5,534 nt of DNA from Pseudomonadota bacterium (GCA_023423235.1 JAFAFY010000071.1:1-5534), one strand, 5' to 3'; shown: positions 1 to 5,277, counted from the stretch's first letter. The notes: generated by a model from the sequence alone, not told the origin. Made by a program: numbers and translations.

Positions 1-89
1 GCGGCGGGCAAACCGCGCCCGGGGCGGCATTGCGCCGTCCGCTGGGACACGGCTGCGCGGCCGCCTGCACATCGGCCCGACACTGCGCG

Positions 90-117
90 ACGGGTTGCAC
101 CGCACGGGTTGCACAGC
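90..117. repeat. Tandem 14-bp direct repeat (2 copies)
   Basis: Two head-to-tail 14-base units, ACGGGTTGCACCGC at 90-103 and ACGGGTTGCACAGC at 104-117, differ at one base. They lie directly beyond the stop of the minus-strand hydrolase gene, in what appears to be non-coding sequence. Two copies with 14-bp phasing could be a small tandem duplication or a pair of protein-binding half sites. The sequence alone does not decide, and no known operator consensus is recognised. Confidence 0.6.
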
Positions 118-118
118 G

Positions 119-880
119 TCAGCCCACGTGCGCGCGGCCTTCCCGATCGCCGTCTCTGCAAGCCGCAGCTCGCGAATCCGGCCCGCCCCAGCGCAGCGCC
201 CGCCCGATCCAGTCCCGCACCTGCAACGCGGTGGCCGCGGCCGCGCGTCCGAGCAGCGGCCCCACATGACTGGATGCAGGCGATGCCAGCAGTTCCGCCT
301 GCCAGTCCGCCGCCAGTGCCCGCACCACGGCCGGCGGCACGTCGTCATCGTCTCGCGACCCGACACACAGCACCGGGCATGCGGGGCGTGGCACCTCGAT
401 CCCGTCGTAGGCCTCGCGCAGCACGCGGCCGCTTTCGTTGCGCCAGCGACGCCAGGCATGCAGCGCCGTCGCCGCATCGGCGTCGGGCAATGCGCGCCGG
501 GTCGAGGCCAACCGCGCATCATCGCCCCAACGCACGACATCGAGCCACGCGCGTCGCGGCAGCAATCCGCACGCGGGCGCCGGCGGCAACGGATTGACCA
601 GCACCAGCGCATCGGCCGTCCCGGCACAACATGCGCACAGCAGGCCTCCGAGACTCGCGCCCACCAGCACCCGCGGCCGCGGCAGCGCAGCGGCGGCCCG
701 CCGTACCTGCTCGCGATAGTCGGCAAACGTGGTTGCGGCCAATCCGGCCGCGGCGGGCTGCAGGTCGGGCGTGACGACGGCGAGCCCCTGCGCCTCGAAC
801 ACACCGCGCCACAACGCCCATTCCCAGCCACCGCCCCCGGCGCCGTGGATCATCAGGACGGCGGGATCACGAGGGCGCAT
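119..880 (-). CDS. Alpha/beta hydrolase fold protein
   Basis: Probable cytosolic serine hydrolase of the alpha/beta hydrolase superfamily; substrate unknown. From the ATG at 880 it is 253 residues, a usual length for the family. The fold opens at once with a hydrophobic strand and the oxyanion motif HGAGGGGWEW (about residues 12-21). The nucleophile elbow is GASLGG, with Ser about 76. An acidic cluster in GSRDDDD (about 175-180) follows a late beta strand and probably supplies the catalytic Asp. The SSHVGP motif supplies His at about 205. The full triad is therefore present. A cysteine cluster (CACC) just after the nucleophile elbow is uncommon. The frame stays open upstream, with ATGs at 895 and 940 and a TTG at 976. 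I chose 880 because the domain begins right after it, but 940 has a slightly better purine stretch upstream. The gene follows osmC on the same strand with a gap of about 140 bp, so co-transcription is possible but not shown. It could be an esterase, a lipase-like enzyme or a BioH-like carboxylesterase; nothing seen distinguishes these. Confidence 0.85.
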   Translation of the reverse strand: MRPRDPAVLMIHGAGGGGWEWALWRGVFEAQGLAVVTPDLQPAAAGLAATTFADYREQVRRAAAALPRPRVLVGASLGGLLCACCAGTADALVLVNPLPPAPACGLLPRRAWLDVVRWGDDARLASTRRALPDADAATALHAWRRWRNESGRVLREAYDGIEVPRPACPVLCVGSRDDDDVPPAVVRALAADWQAELLASPASSHVGPLLGRAAAATALQVRDWIGRALRWGGPDSRAAACRDGDREGRAHVG

Positions 881-1021
881 GGCCGCCTGCCGCATCCGTT
901 CGGGTGGCAGGGCGCGCGCGACTGGCGTCCGCGCGTACATCAGGGCAGCTCGTCCAAGCGCAGTCCGGGGACGCAAGCGTTGATGCGGCTCGCGGTTCCC
1001 GGGCTGCCCGCAGGCGCTCGC

Positions 1022-1456
1022 TCAGCCCTGCAATTCTGCGTCCAGCGTGATCGGCACCGCCGACAGCGCCTTCGACACCGGGCAGTTCTCCTTCGCGTCC
1101 TCGGCAATCTCGCGGAACTTCACCGCATCGATGCCCGGTACCTTTGCGAGCGTCTTGAGTCGGATCGCGCTGAGCGTGGGGCCACCCTCGGTCGAGAGGT
1201 CGACATCGGCGCGGGTATCGATGGTCTCGGGCGGGAAGCCGGCTTCCGAGAGCTTGGCCGACAGCGCCATCGAGAAACAGCCGGCATGCGCGGCGGCGAT
1301 CAGTTCCTCGGGATTGGTGCCCTTCTCGTCGCCGAAACGGGTGTTGAAGGCGTAGCGGGTGTCGTCGAGCAGGCCGCTCTGCGGCGTCGACAACGTGCCC
1401 TTGCCGGACTTCAGATCGCCTGCCCAATGCGCGGTGGCGTGACGGGAAATGCCCAT
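1022..1456 (-). CDS. osmC: OsmC family organic hydroperoxide peroxidase
   Basis: Predicted cytosolic thiol peroxidase that reduces organic hydroperoxides through a reactive cysteine pair, as known for the OsmC/Ohr family. The product is 144 residues, matching OsmC length. The two family cysteines are in place: Cys60 in AAHAGCFSMAL and Cys125 in ENCPVSK. The preceding motif GTNPEELIAAAHAGC carries the conserved Glu residues, and Arg40 in NTRFG is a candidate for the active-site Arg. The sequence resembles the OsmC branch more than Ohr. The frame is open to about 1801, but the ATG at 1456 is chosen because AGGAG sits 7 nt upstream and the OsmC N-terminus (MGISRHATAHW) begins there. It is divergent from the DUF2784 gene. 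A perfect inverted repeat about 25 nt upstream of the start may be its operator. In Escherichia coli, osmC is under stress (RpoS and other) control; no such regulator is evident here. Confidence 0.95.
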   Translation of the reverse strand: MGISRHATAHWAGDLKSGKGTLSTPQSGLLDDTRYAFNTRFGDEKGTNPEELIAAAHAGCFSMALSAKLSEAGFPPETIDTRADVDLSTEGGPTLSAIRLKTLAKVPGIDAVKFREIAEDAKENCPVSKALSAVPITLDAELQG

Positions 1457-1463
1457 GTCGGTG

Positions 1464-1468
1464 CTCCT
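1464..1468 (-). promoter_or_regulatory. Ribosome binding site of osmC
   Basis: On the minus strand AGGAG lies 7 nt before the ATG at 1456. It is the reason to prefer this start over the longer open frame reaching to about 1801. Confidence 0.75.
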
Positions 1469-1480
1469 GGTCGGGGAATG

Positions 1481-1506
1481 ACGGGCGAGCATACGCCGTC
1501 GCCCGT
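1481..1506. promoter_or_regulatory. Inverted repeat upstream of osmC, candidate operator
   Basis: ACGGGCGA at 1481-1488 and TCGCCCGT at 1499-1506 form a perfect 8-bp inverted repeat around a 10-nt centre. It lies in the gap between osmC and the divergent DUF2784 gene, starting 25 nt upstream of the osmC ATG. On the minus strand the hexamer TATGCT (1493-1488) straddles the centre and one arm. It matches the -10 consensus at four of six positions, but no good -35 is found at the right distance. The repeat could be an operator covering the osmC promoter or a hairpin in its leader. It does not resemble the AT-rich OhrR operator. Confidence 0.4.
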
Positions 1507-1614
1507 TACGAGGGCGTCCGGAGCGGATGCGGCCCTGCCCGGCGTGAGGGTCGCGTCCGGATGCACGCCGCCGTGTATGCGACGATCCGTGTGCCGCCCG
1601 TCCCGGACCTGTCG

Positions 1615-2055
1615 ATGTCCGCGCTGTCCCCGCACACCGCCGCCACACTGGCCGACCTGTTGCTTGCGCTGCATGCCGGGATCGCCGTGTTCGTCGTGCT
1701 GATGACGCTGGCGGTGGTGATCGGCGGGCCCCTGGGCTGGCGCTGGGTGCGCCGCCGCGGCCCCAGGCTGGCGCATGTCGCACTGGTCGCAGTGATCGCA
1801 CTGCAGGCCTGGCTCGACCGCCTGTGCCCGTTGACCATCTGGGAACAGCAGCTCAGGACCCATGCCGGGCAGGACAGCTACCGCGAATCCTTCATCGAAC
1901 ACTGGCTGTCGCGGGTGCTGTTTTTCGAGGCGCCGTGGTGGATGTTCGTGGCCGCCTACTCGTTGCTGGCGCTGCTGGTGGTCCTGGGCTGGTGGCGCTG
2001 GCCGCCCCGCCTGCGGCGACCGCCTGCACGGGCCAGGTCGAGTGCGCCGCCCTGA
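1615..2055 (+). CDS. DUF2784 family membrane protein
   Basis: Small inner-membrane protein of unknown function that I assign to DUF2784. From the ATG at 1615 it has 146 residues. A first hydrophobic helix spans about 13-37 and a second about 53-68. The family's characteristic block follows directly: LCPLTIWEQQLR (70-81), then a Gly, and Y89 with ESFIEHWL (91-98). A third helix spans about 108-127, followed by a short Arg/Pro-rich tail that is probably cytoplasmic. The frame is open from an ATG at 1561. I prefer 1615 because the 18 added residues look like no part of the family and only helix 1 is needed soon after the start. Neither start has a strong ribosome site: a weak GGA precedes 1615 and GAGG lies well before 1561. 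The gene stands alone on this strand, divergent from osmC. Confidence 0.8.
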   Translation: MSALSPHTAATLADLLLALHAGIAVFVVLMTLAVVIGGPLGWRWVRRRGPRLAHVALVAVIALQAWLDRLCPLTIWEQQLRTHAGQDSYRESFIEHWLSRVLFFEAPWWMFVAAYSLLALLVVLGWWRWPPRLRRPPARARSSAPP

Positions 2056-2062
2056 CCGGTCG

Positions 2063-2119
2063 AAAATCGCTGTTTTTTTGCGATTTCCTATTGGCGATGG
2101 TGTCGTGATGCCCTACATT
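2063..2119 (+). promoter_or_regulatory. Candidate sigma-70 promoter with AT-rich UP-like element
   Basis: TTGGCG at 2091-2096 (4 of 6 to the -35 consensus) and TACATT at 2114-2119 (4 of 6 to the -10 consensus) are separated by exactly 17 bp. Directly upstream, 2063-2092 is about 70% A+T in an otherwise very GC-rich window and contains a run of seven T. This is where an UP element that contacts the RNA polymerase alpha subunit would lie. The same block holds a 7-bp inverted repeat, AAATCGC (2064-2070) and GCGATTT (2080-2086), with the T run in its loop. The predicted start near 2126 would give a leader of about 59 nt before the HU-like gene. Such an arrangement would suit a strongly expressed nucleoid protein. 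Confidence 0.5.
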
Positions 2120-2184
2120 TCGCTTGCCGGCTCGATCGGCCAGGATCATCACTCCAAAAAATTCTCTGAGGGAACTAGACACCC

Positions 2185-2586
2185 ATGGCAACGAAGAAGG
2201 CCACCACCAAGAAAGTCGCGACCAAGAAGGCAGCGCCGAAGAAGGCCGCCGCCGCGAAGCCGGCAGCCCCGAAGCCGATCAAGGAAGCCCTGAGCAAGTC
2301 GGGCCTGGTCGCGCACATCGCCGAAGGCACCGGCGTCATCGCCAAGGACGTCCGCGCTGTCCTGGCCGCGCTCGAGCATGCCGTGCACGGCTCGATCAGC
2401 AAGAAGGGCGCCGGCTCGTTCACCCTGCCGGGCCTGCTGAAGATCACCTCGGTCAGCGTGCCGGCCAAGCCGAAGCGCAAGGGCATCAACCCCTTCACCA
2501 AGGAAGAGCAGTGGTTCGCCGCCAAGCCGGCCTCGGTCAAGGTCAAGGTGCGCCCGCTCAAGAAGCTCAAGGACGCCGCCGCCTGA
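2185..2586 (+). CDS. HU-like DNA-binding protein with histone H1-like N-terminal tail
   Basis: Predicted nucleoid-associated protein of 133 residues. Residues 1-31 form a basic, low-complexity tail rich in Lys, Ala, Pro and Thr, built on a five-residue period (TKKAT, TKKVA, TKKAA, PKKAA). Residues about 32-133 match the HU/IHF fold: an N-terminal helical part (IKEALSKSGLVAHIAEGTG and the following helix), LPGLLKI in place of the usual GFGxF strand, and a basic DNA-binding arm with PAKPKRKGINPFT. The arm keeps the Asn-Pro pair (Pro103) that in HU intercalates into DNA, though the Arg usually before it is Ile. The C-terminal LKKLKDAA resembles the LKDAVN end of HU. The start is supported by GAGGGA at 2168-2173, 11 nt upstream, and by the Lys-rich reading. 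The gene is a single unit with its own promoter and terminator. Tail-plus-HU proteins are known in other bacteria (C-terminal tail in mycobacterial HupB, N-terminal in Deinococcus HU). DNA compaction is the inferred role here. Confidence 0.9.
   Translation: MATKKATTKKVATKKAAPKKAAAAKPAAPKPIKEALSKSGLVAHIAEGTGVIAKDVRAVLAALEHAVHGSISKKGAGSFTLPGLLKITSVSVPAKPKRKGINPFTKEEQWFAAKPASVKVKVRPLKKLKDAAA
2191..2250 (+). repeat. Four imperfect 15-bp repeats coding the Lys-rich tail
   Basis: Four consecutive 15-base units encode TKKAT, TKKVA, TKKAA and PKKAA, each centred on a pair of Lys codons (AAG AAG or AAG AAA). The period is kept at both the DNA and protein level, so copy number could vary by slippage between strains. 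It lies wholly inside the HU-like gene. Confidence 0.7.
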
Positions 2587-2614
2587 GGCGCGACACCTGA
2601 CAGTGGATTGCGCG

Positions 2615-2647
2615 ATCGGGACGGCCTTGGCCGTCCCGATTTCGTTT
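2615..2647 (+). terminator. Intrinsic terminator of the HU-like gene
   Basis: A perfect 12-bp stem, ATCGGGACGGCC (2615-2626) against GGCCGTCCCGAT (2629-2640), is followed by a T-rich stretch TTCGTTT. The inner pairs would open to give a usable loop. It starts 28 nt after the TGA at 2584-2586. This is a classic Rho-independent terminator and separates the HU-like gene from the DUF533 gene. Confidence 0.85.
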
Positions 2648-2832
2648 GGGCGCCCGGGTGGCGCAGGCCTGGCCAGTGTCCGCTTCGGACCGCTGCGCCC
2701 GCGCTATCGCTGGATGAGGGGCACGCGTCTGCCGGAGGCTGCAGCGGATCCGCATTTACCCGCAGTCCACGACCGACGGCGCATGCTCGCCGGCGGCGCT
2801 GCGGCGCACTCCCCCAAACAACGGACACAACG

Positions 2833-3465
2833 ATGAGCTTCCAGGGATTCCTCAACCATCTTCTGAGCTCGCAGTCGGGCGGCAAGCCCGGCGGCAGCCT
2901 GCTCAATGCAGATTTCGGCAAGGGCGCGATCAGCGGCGGCGCGCTGGGCCTGCTGCTGGGCAAGAACAAGTCCACCCGCAAACTGGCCACCTACGGGGGC
3001 CTGGCCGCGATCGGCGTGATGGCCTACAAGGCCTATGGCGATTACCAGAAGCAGCAGGCCGGCGTCGCCGCGCCCGCCCCGCAGACCGTCGACCGACTGC
3101 CGCCGCCGCAGGCCAACCTGCACAGCCAGGCGATCCTCAAGGCGCTGGTCGCCGCGGCCAAGGCCGATGGCCACATGGATGCCAGCGAGCGGACGATCAT
3201 CGAAGGCGAATTCGCGCGCATCGATGAAGGCGCCGACGTGCAGCAGTGGCTGCAGGTGGAGTTGGCGAAGCCGCTGGATCCGGCGGAAGTGGCATCCGCC
3301 GCGTCGTCGCCGGAAATCGCCTCGGAGATGTACCTCGCCAGCGTGCTGGTGGTCGACGAGCAGAACTTCATGGAGCGTGCGTATCTCGACGAGCTGGCGC
3401 GCCAGCTCAAGCTCGACGACGCGCTGCGCCAGCGCCTGGAACAGGAAGTCCAGGCCGCGCGCTGA
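2833..3465 (+). CDS. DUF533 / TerB-like domain protein (YebE-like)
   Basis: A 210-residue protein of the DUF533 family, relatives of Escherichia coli YebE; function unknown. Residues 1-25 are polar and Gly/Ser-rich. A Gly/Ala/Leu-rich hydrophobic stretch (about 31-66: GAISGGALGLLLG, then LATYGGLAAIGVMAYKAYG) may insert in the membrane. A Pro-rich linker covers about 78-93. The C-terminal helical domain (about 95-210) resembles the TerB fold, with the acidic motif AAKADGHMDASE at 108-119 and a second block VVDEQNFMERAYLDELA at 173-189. The frame is open from 2608, but the 75 residues before Met 2833 are Arg/Pro-rich junk that overlaps the preceding terminator. The start at 2833 gives the family N-terminus MSFQGFLNHLL. 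ACGGA at 2820-2824 is a weak ribosome site. In YebE-type genes envelope-stress control has been reported, but no such box is recognised here. Confidence 0.88.
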   Translation: MSFQGFLNHLLSSQSGGKPGGSLLNADFGKGAISGGALGLLLGKNKSTRKLATYGGLAAIGVMAYKAYGDYQKQQAGVAAPAPQTVDRLPPPQANLHSQAILKALVAAAKADGHMDASERTIIEGEFARIDEGADVQQWLQVELAKPLDPAEVASAASSPEIASEMYLASVLVVDEQNFMERAYLDELARQLKLDDALRQRLEQEVQAAR

Positions 3466-3486
3466 GCCGCGCACGTCGTCCACGCA

Positions 3487-3512
3487 GCGGGCGCCCTGCA
3501 TCGGGCGTCCGC
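3487..3512 (+). terminator. Strong hairpin after the DUF533 gene, probable terminator
   Basis: GCGGGCGCCC (3487-3496) pairs with GGGCGTCCGC (3503-3512) over 10 bp, including one G-T wobble, around a 6-nt loop. It begins 22 nt after the DUF533 stop. No T run follows directly; the first pyrimidine-rich stretch (GTTTCTCT) is 16 nt further on. It may therefore terminate weakly or only protect the mRNA 3' end. Confidence 0.45.
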
Positions 3513-3540
3513 GATGCGCTTCGGCGGGTTTCTCTACCGC

Positions 3541-3559
3541 GCCATGTCCTGCACATGGC
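3541..3559. other. Short perfect inverted repeat upstream of the M23 gene
   Basis: GCCATGT (3541-3547) and ACATGGC (3553-3559) form a perfect 7-bp inverted repeat around CCTGC. It ends 29 nt before the M23 peptidase start. It could be an operator for a dimeric regulator or a small leader hairpin. No family consensus is recognised, and a chance match of this length is possible. Confidence 0.3.
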
Positions 3560-3588
3560 CTCACGCGCATCGCCGCTAGCCTGCATCG

Positions 3589-4197
3589 ATGTCCTCGCCA
3601 CCCCACGCCCCAACCCGCACCCGCTGTGACTACGGGCCGCTGCTGCGTCGCATCCTGCGTGCCGCGGCGGTGTTCGCGGTACTGGCCGCAGCCGGCCACT
3701 GGGCCTGGCACCAGCCGTTCATGGCCAAGCCACGCGCGATCTCCGCGCTTGCCGCAATGCCCGCGCCCGACACCCTGGCAATGCCGGTCGAGGGCGTACG
3801 CGTGCGCCAGGTGGCCGACAGCTTCGGTGCGCCGCGGGGATCCGACCGCAGCCACGAAGGCGTCGACATCTTCGCCGCGCGCGGCACGCTGGTACGCAGC
3901 GCCACGCCCGGGCTGGTGGTGGCGATCCGGGAAGGCGGCCTCGGCGGCAGGCAGGTCTGGGTGATGGGGCCGGGCCGTCAACGGCATTACTACGCACACC
4001 TCGACGACTGGGCGCCGCTGCTGCAGGTCGGCGACCTCGTGCAGGCGGGCGATCCACTGGGGACGGTCGGCGACACCGGCAATGCCCGCGGCACGCCGCC
4101 GCACCTGCACTACGGCGTCTACGCCAGCGACGGCGCATTCGATCCCCTGCCGTTGCTGCGCGCCGGCGATGCAACGGGCGATGCCGCTTCGCGCTAG
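3589..4197 (+). CDS. Membrane-anchored M23 (LytM-type) zinc metallopeptidase
   Basis: Predicted cell-wall enzyme of 202 residues that would cut peptide cross-links in peptidoglycan, or act as a regulator of such cutting. Residues 1-19 are polar with Arg; one hydrophobic helix (about 23-39) looks like a signal anchor placing the rest in the periplasm. The peptidase domain covers about 66-192. The zinc ligands are intact: His89 and Asp93 in HEGVDIF, and His174 in HLHYG. The second-shell catalytic His residues are also present, His137 in YAHLD and His172. The Gly-rich GDTGNARGTPPHLHYG block is typical. Because all key residues are present, activity is likely, unlike degenerate EnvC/NlpD-type members. 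There is no coiled coil, LysM or SH3 domain, so this is a minimal form. The start at 3589 is needed to keep the membrane helix; its ribosome site is poor. An ATG at 3721 would remove the anchor. The next gene begins 37 bp downstream and may be co-transcribed. Confidence 0.92.
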   Translation: MSSPPHAPTRTRCDYGPLLRRILRAAAVFAVLAAAGHWAWHQPFMAKPRAISALAAMPAPDTLAMPVEGVRVRQVADSFGAPRGSDRSHEGVDIFAARGTLVRSATPGLVVAIREGGLGGRQVWVMGPGRQRHYYAHLDDWAPLLQVGDLVQAGDPLGTVGDTGNARGTPPHLHYGVYASDGAFDPLPLLRAGDATGDAASR

Positions 4198-4234
4198 CAT
4201 CCGCGCTGCGCAGTTCGCGTACCCGGGGCGCCGC

Positions 4235-4801
4235 ATGCCATCACGCCGTCTACCGATCGTCATTGCCCTGCTCGCGATCATCGCGCTGGTGTTCGGGCTG
4301 TCGCGCTGCATGGGTGATCCGCCGGCCGATTCCGCAGACAGCGCCGCGGCTGCTGGCGCCACTACCGCGCCAGCCACCGACGCGCCTGCGGACCCTGCCG
4401 CGTCCATCGACGCCGCCACGCGCCAGGCGAAGGCGCGCGCCGACCACGACGCCGCGATGTCCGCCGCCGTCAGCACCCTGCACCGGTATTTCGCCGTGCT
4501 GTTCAACCCCGACCGCGACGAGGCCGACGCGCTGTGGGTCGATGCCCGGCCGGCGTCCTCCGGCGAGGCGGACCTGCGCACGCTGGAGGCTGTGCGCACG
4601 CTGCGCACCGAGAACGGCGCGCCGCGCGCGCTCGACAACGCATCGCCTCCGGACGCGCTGGAGATCCCGGTGCGCCTGCGCGTGGCCGCCGGTGCCGCGC
4701 CGCTGCGCACCTACAGCGGACACTACCGCCTGCGCCGCAGCCATGACGGCACCTGGCGCATCACCTCGGCATCGATCGACGCTTCACCGCCGCAACGATA
4801 A
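4235..4801 (+). CDS. Membrane-anchored protein, possible NTF2-like periplasmic domain
   Basis: I do not recognise a named family. The product has 188 residues. A basic start (MPSRR) leads into one strong hydrophobic helix (7-22), followed by Ser-Arg-Cys; the Arg before Cys25 argues against a lipobox, so it reads as a signal anchor. Residues about 27-60 are an Ala/Pro/Asp/Thr-rich linker. The C-terminal domain has an amphipathic helix with HRYFAVLFNPDRDEADALW (83-101), a further helical part with repeated LRTLEAVRTLRT, then strands ending in TYSGHYRLRRSHDGTWRITSASID (159-182). A helix followed by curved strands with a final GTWRI strand is typical of NTF2-like/SnoaL-type folds; this is inference. 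The frame is open from 4082, but upstream residues overlap the M23 gene and are Arg/Cys-rich, so Met 4235 is preferred. The ribosome site is weak (GGGGC). Its place 37 bp after the M23 gene suggests a partner or accessory role in the envelope. Confidence 0.72.
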   Translation: MPSRRLPIVIALLAIIALVFGLSRCMGDPPADSADSAAAAGATTAPATDAPADPAASIDAATRQAKARADHDAAMSAAVSTLHRYFAVLFNPDRDEADALWVDARPASSGEADLRTLEAVRTLRTENGAPRALDNASPPDALEIPVRLRVAAGAAPLRTYSGHYRLRRSHDGTWRITSASIDASPPQR

Positions 4802-4804
4802 TCT

Positions 4805-4831
4805 TGCCCGGTCGCACGGATCGGCCGGGCA
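4805..4831 (+). promoter_or_regulatory. Intercistronic hairpin abutting a ribosome binding site
   Basis: TGCCCGGTCG (4805-4814) pairs with CGGCCGGGCA (4822-4831) over 10 bp, with one T-G wobble, around a 7-nt loop. It starts 4 nt after the TAA of the preceding gene and ends 2 nt before the GGAGG of the next. With no T run after it, it is unlikely to be a simple terminator. It could protect the upstream mRNA, or set access to the downstream ribosome site. GATAAT at 4797-4802 just before it matches the -10 consensus at five of six positions but has no convincing -35. Confidence 0.45.
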
Positions 4832-4833
4832 TG

Positions 4834-4838
4834 GGAGG
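4834..4838 (+). promoter_or_regulatory. Ribosome binding site deciding the start at 4843
   Basis: GGAGG inside a G-rich run ends 4 nt before the ATG at 4843. It overlaps the alternative in-frame ATG at 4831, which makes that start and the TTG at 4804 unlikely. Confidence 0.75.
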
Positions 4839-4842
4839 GGCG

Positions 4843-5277
4843 ATGGACAAACGTTTCTGGATCTGCGGACTCACCGTGTCCATGACCGGCCTGGTACTGG
4901 GCTTCCTGGTGCACGGGGTGGTACTGCGCGCGGACTATCTCGCCCTTGCCCATCTGTTCCGGCCGCCGGCCGACGCCAGCGCCAAGGCCGGCTGGATCGT
5001 GCTGGCCTATGTCTCGCTCGGTCTGGCAATGACCTGGCTCTACCGCTGGCTGCCGCAGCCCCAGCGCAGCAAGCGCTGGCACGGCGCGCGCTTCGGCCTG
5101 GCGGTAGCCCTGGTGTCGTTCGTGCCCTGGCACCTGCTCGAACATGCCGGGCAGCCGTTTCCGCTGTCGCTCACGCTCAAGCAGGTCGTGCTCGATGCGA
5201 TCGCCATGCAACTGCTGGGCCTGCTGCTGGCGTGGCTGCAGCCGCACCGCAAGGCGTTGACCGAGGCGCCGGAGTAA
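4843..5277 (+). CDS. Uncharacterised four-helix membrane protein
   Basis: I do not recognise a named family. The 144-residue product is strongly hydrophobic with four likely membrane helices: about 7-28 (ICGLTVSMTGLVLGFLVHGV), 49-67 (AGWIVLAYVSLGLAMTWLY), 81-98 and 114-132. Between helices 1 and 2 lies a loop with DYLALAHLFRPPADA. Between 2 and 3 is a basic loop, PQPQRSKRWHGAR, which by the positive-inside rule faces the cytoplasm. Helix 3 leads into SFVPWHLLEHAGQP, with two His and one Glu close together (His97, Glu100, His101) at the membrane edge, a possible metal or ligand site. The size and layout recall small DUF1761-like membrane proteins, but I cannot show homology. The start is fixed by GGAGG 4 nt upstream. 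It follows the anchored NTF2-like candidate by 41 bp, with a hairpin between them. Confidence 0.8.
   Translation: MDKRFWICGLTVSMTGLVLGFLVHGVVLRADYLALAHLFRPPADASAKAGWIVLAYVSLGLAMTWLYRWLPQPQRSKRWHGARFGLAVALVSFVPWHLLEHAGQPFPLSLTLKQVVLDAIAMQLLGLLLAWLQPHRKALTEAPE

Noticed and set aside
1..30. Possible start of a minus-strand gene (ATG at 30, or at 72 in the same frame) running off the left edge
   Set aside because: Only 10 codons (MPPRARFARR) from the ATG at 30 are inside the window and the ribosome site is weak (GGACGG). A gene is possible but cannot be supported.
1000..1010. CGGGC/GCCCG repeat between osmC and the hydrolase gene
   Set aside because: The loop would be one nucleotide and no T run follows in the minus direction, so it is not a credible terminator.
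95..1702. 535-codon open frame on the plus strand
   Set aside because: It runs antisense through both the hydrolase and osmC genes and the start of the DUF2784 gene. Its product is Arg/Gly/Pro/His-rich with no domain, as expected from the stop-poor shadow of GC-rich genes.
2744..2753. Perfect 10-bp palindrome GCGGATCCGC upstream of DUF533
   Set aside because: Short GC-rich palindromes are expected by chance at this base composition, and nothing around it resembles a promoter.
2704..4710. 668-codon open frame on the minus strand
   Set aside because: It is antisense to DUF533, the M23 gene and most of the next gene, crosses two intergenic gaps, and is Arg/Ala/Gly-rich without recognisable motifs. 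A codon-bias shadow is the simplest reading.
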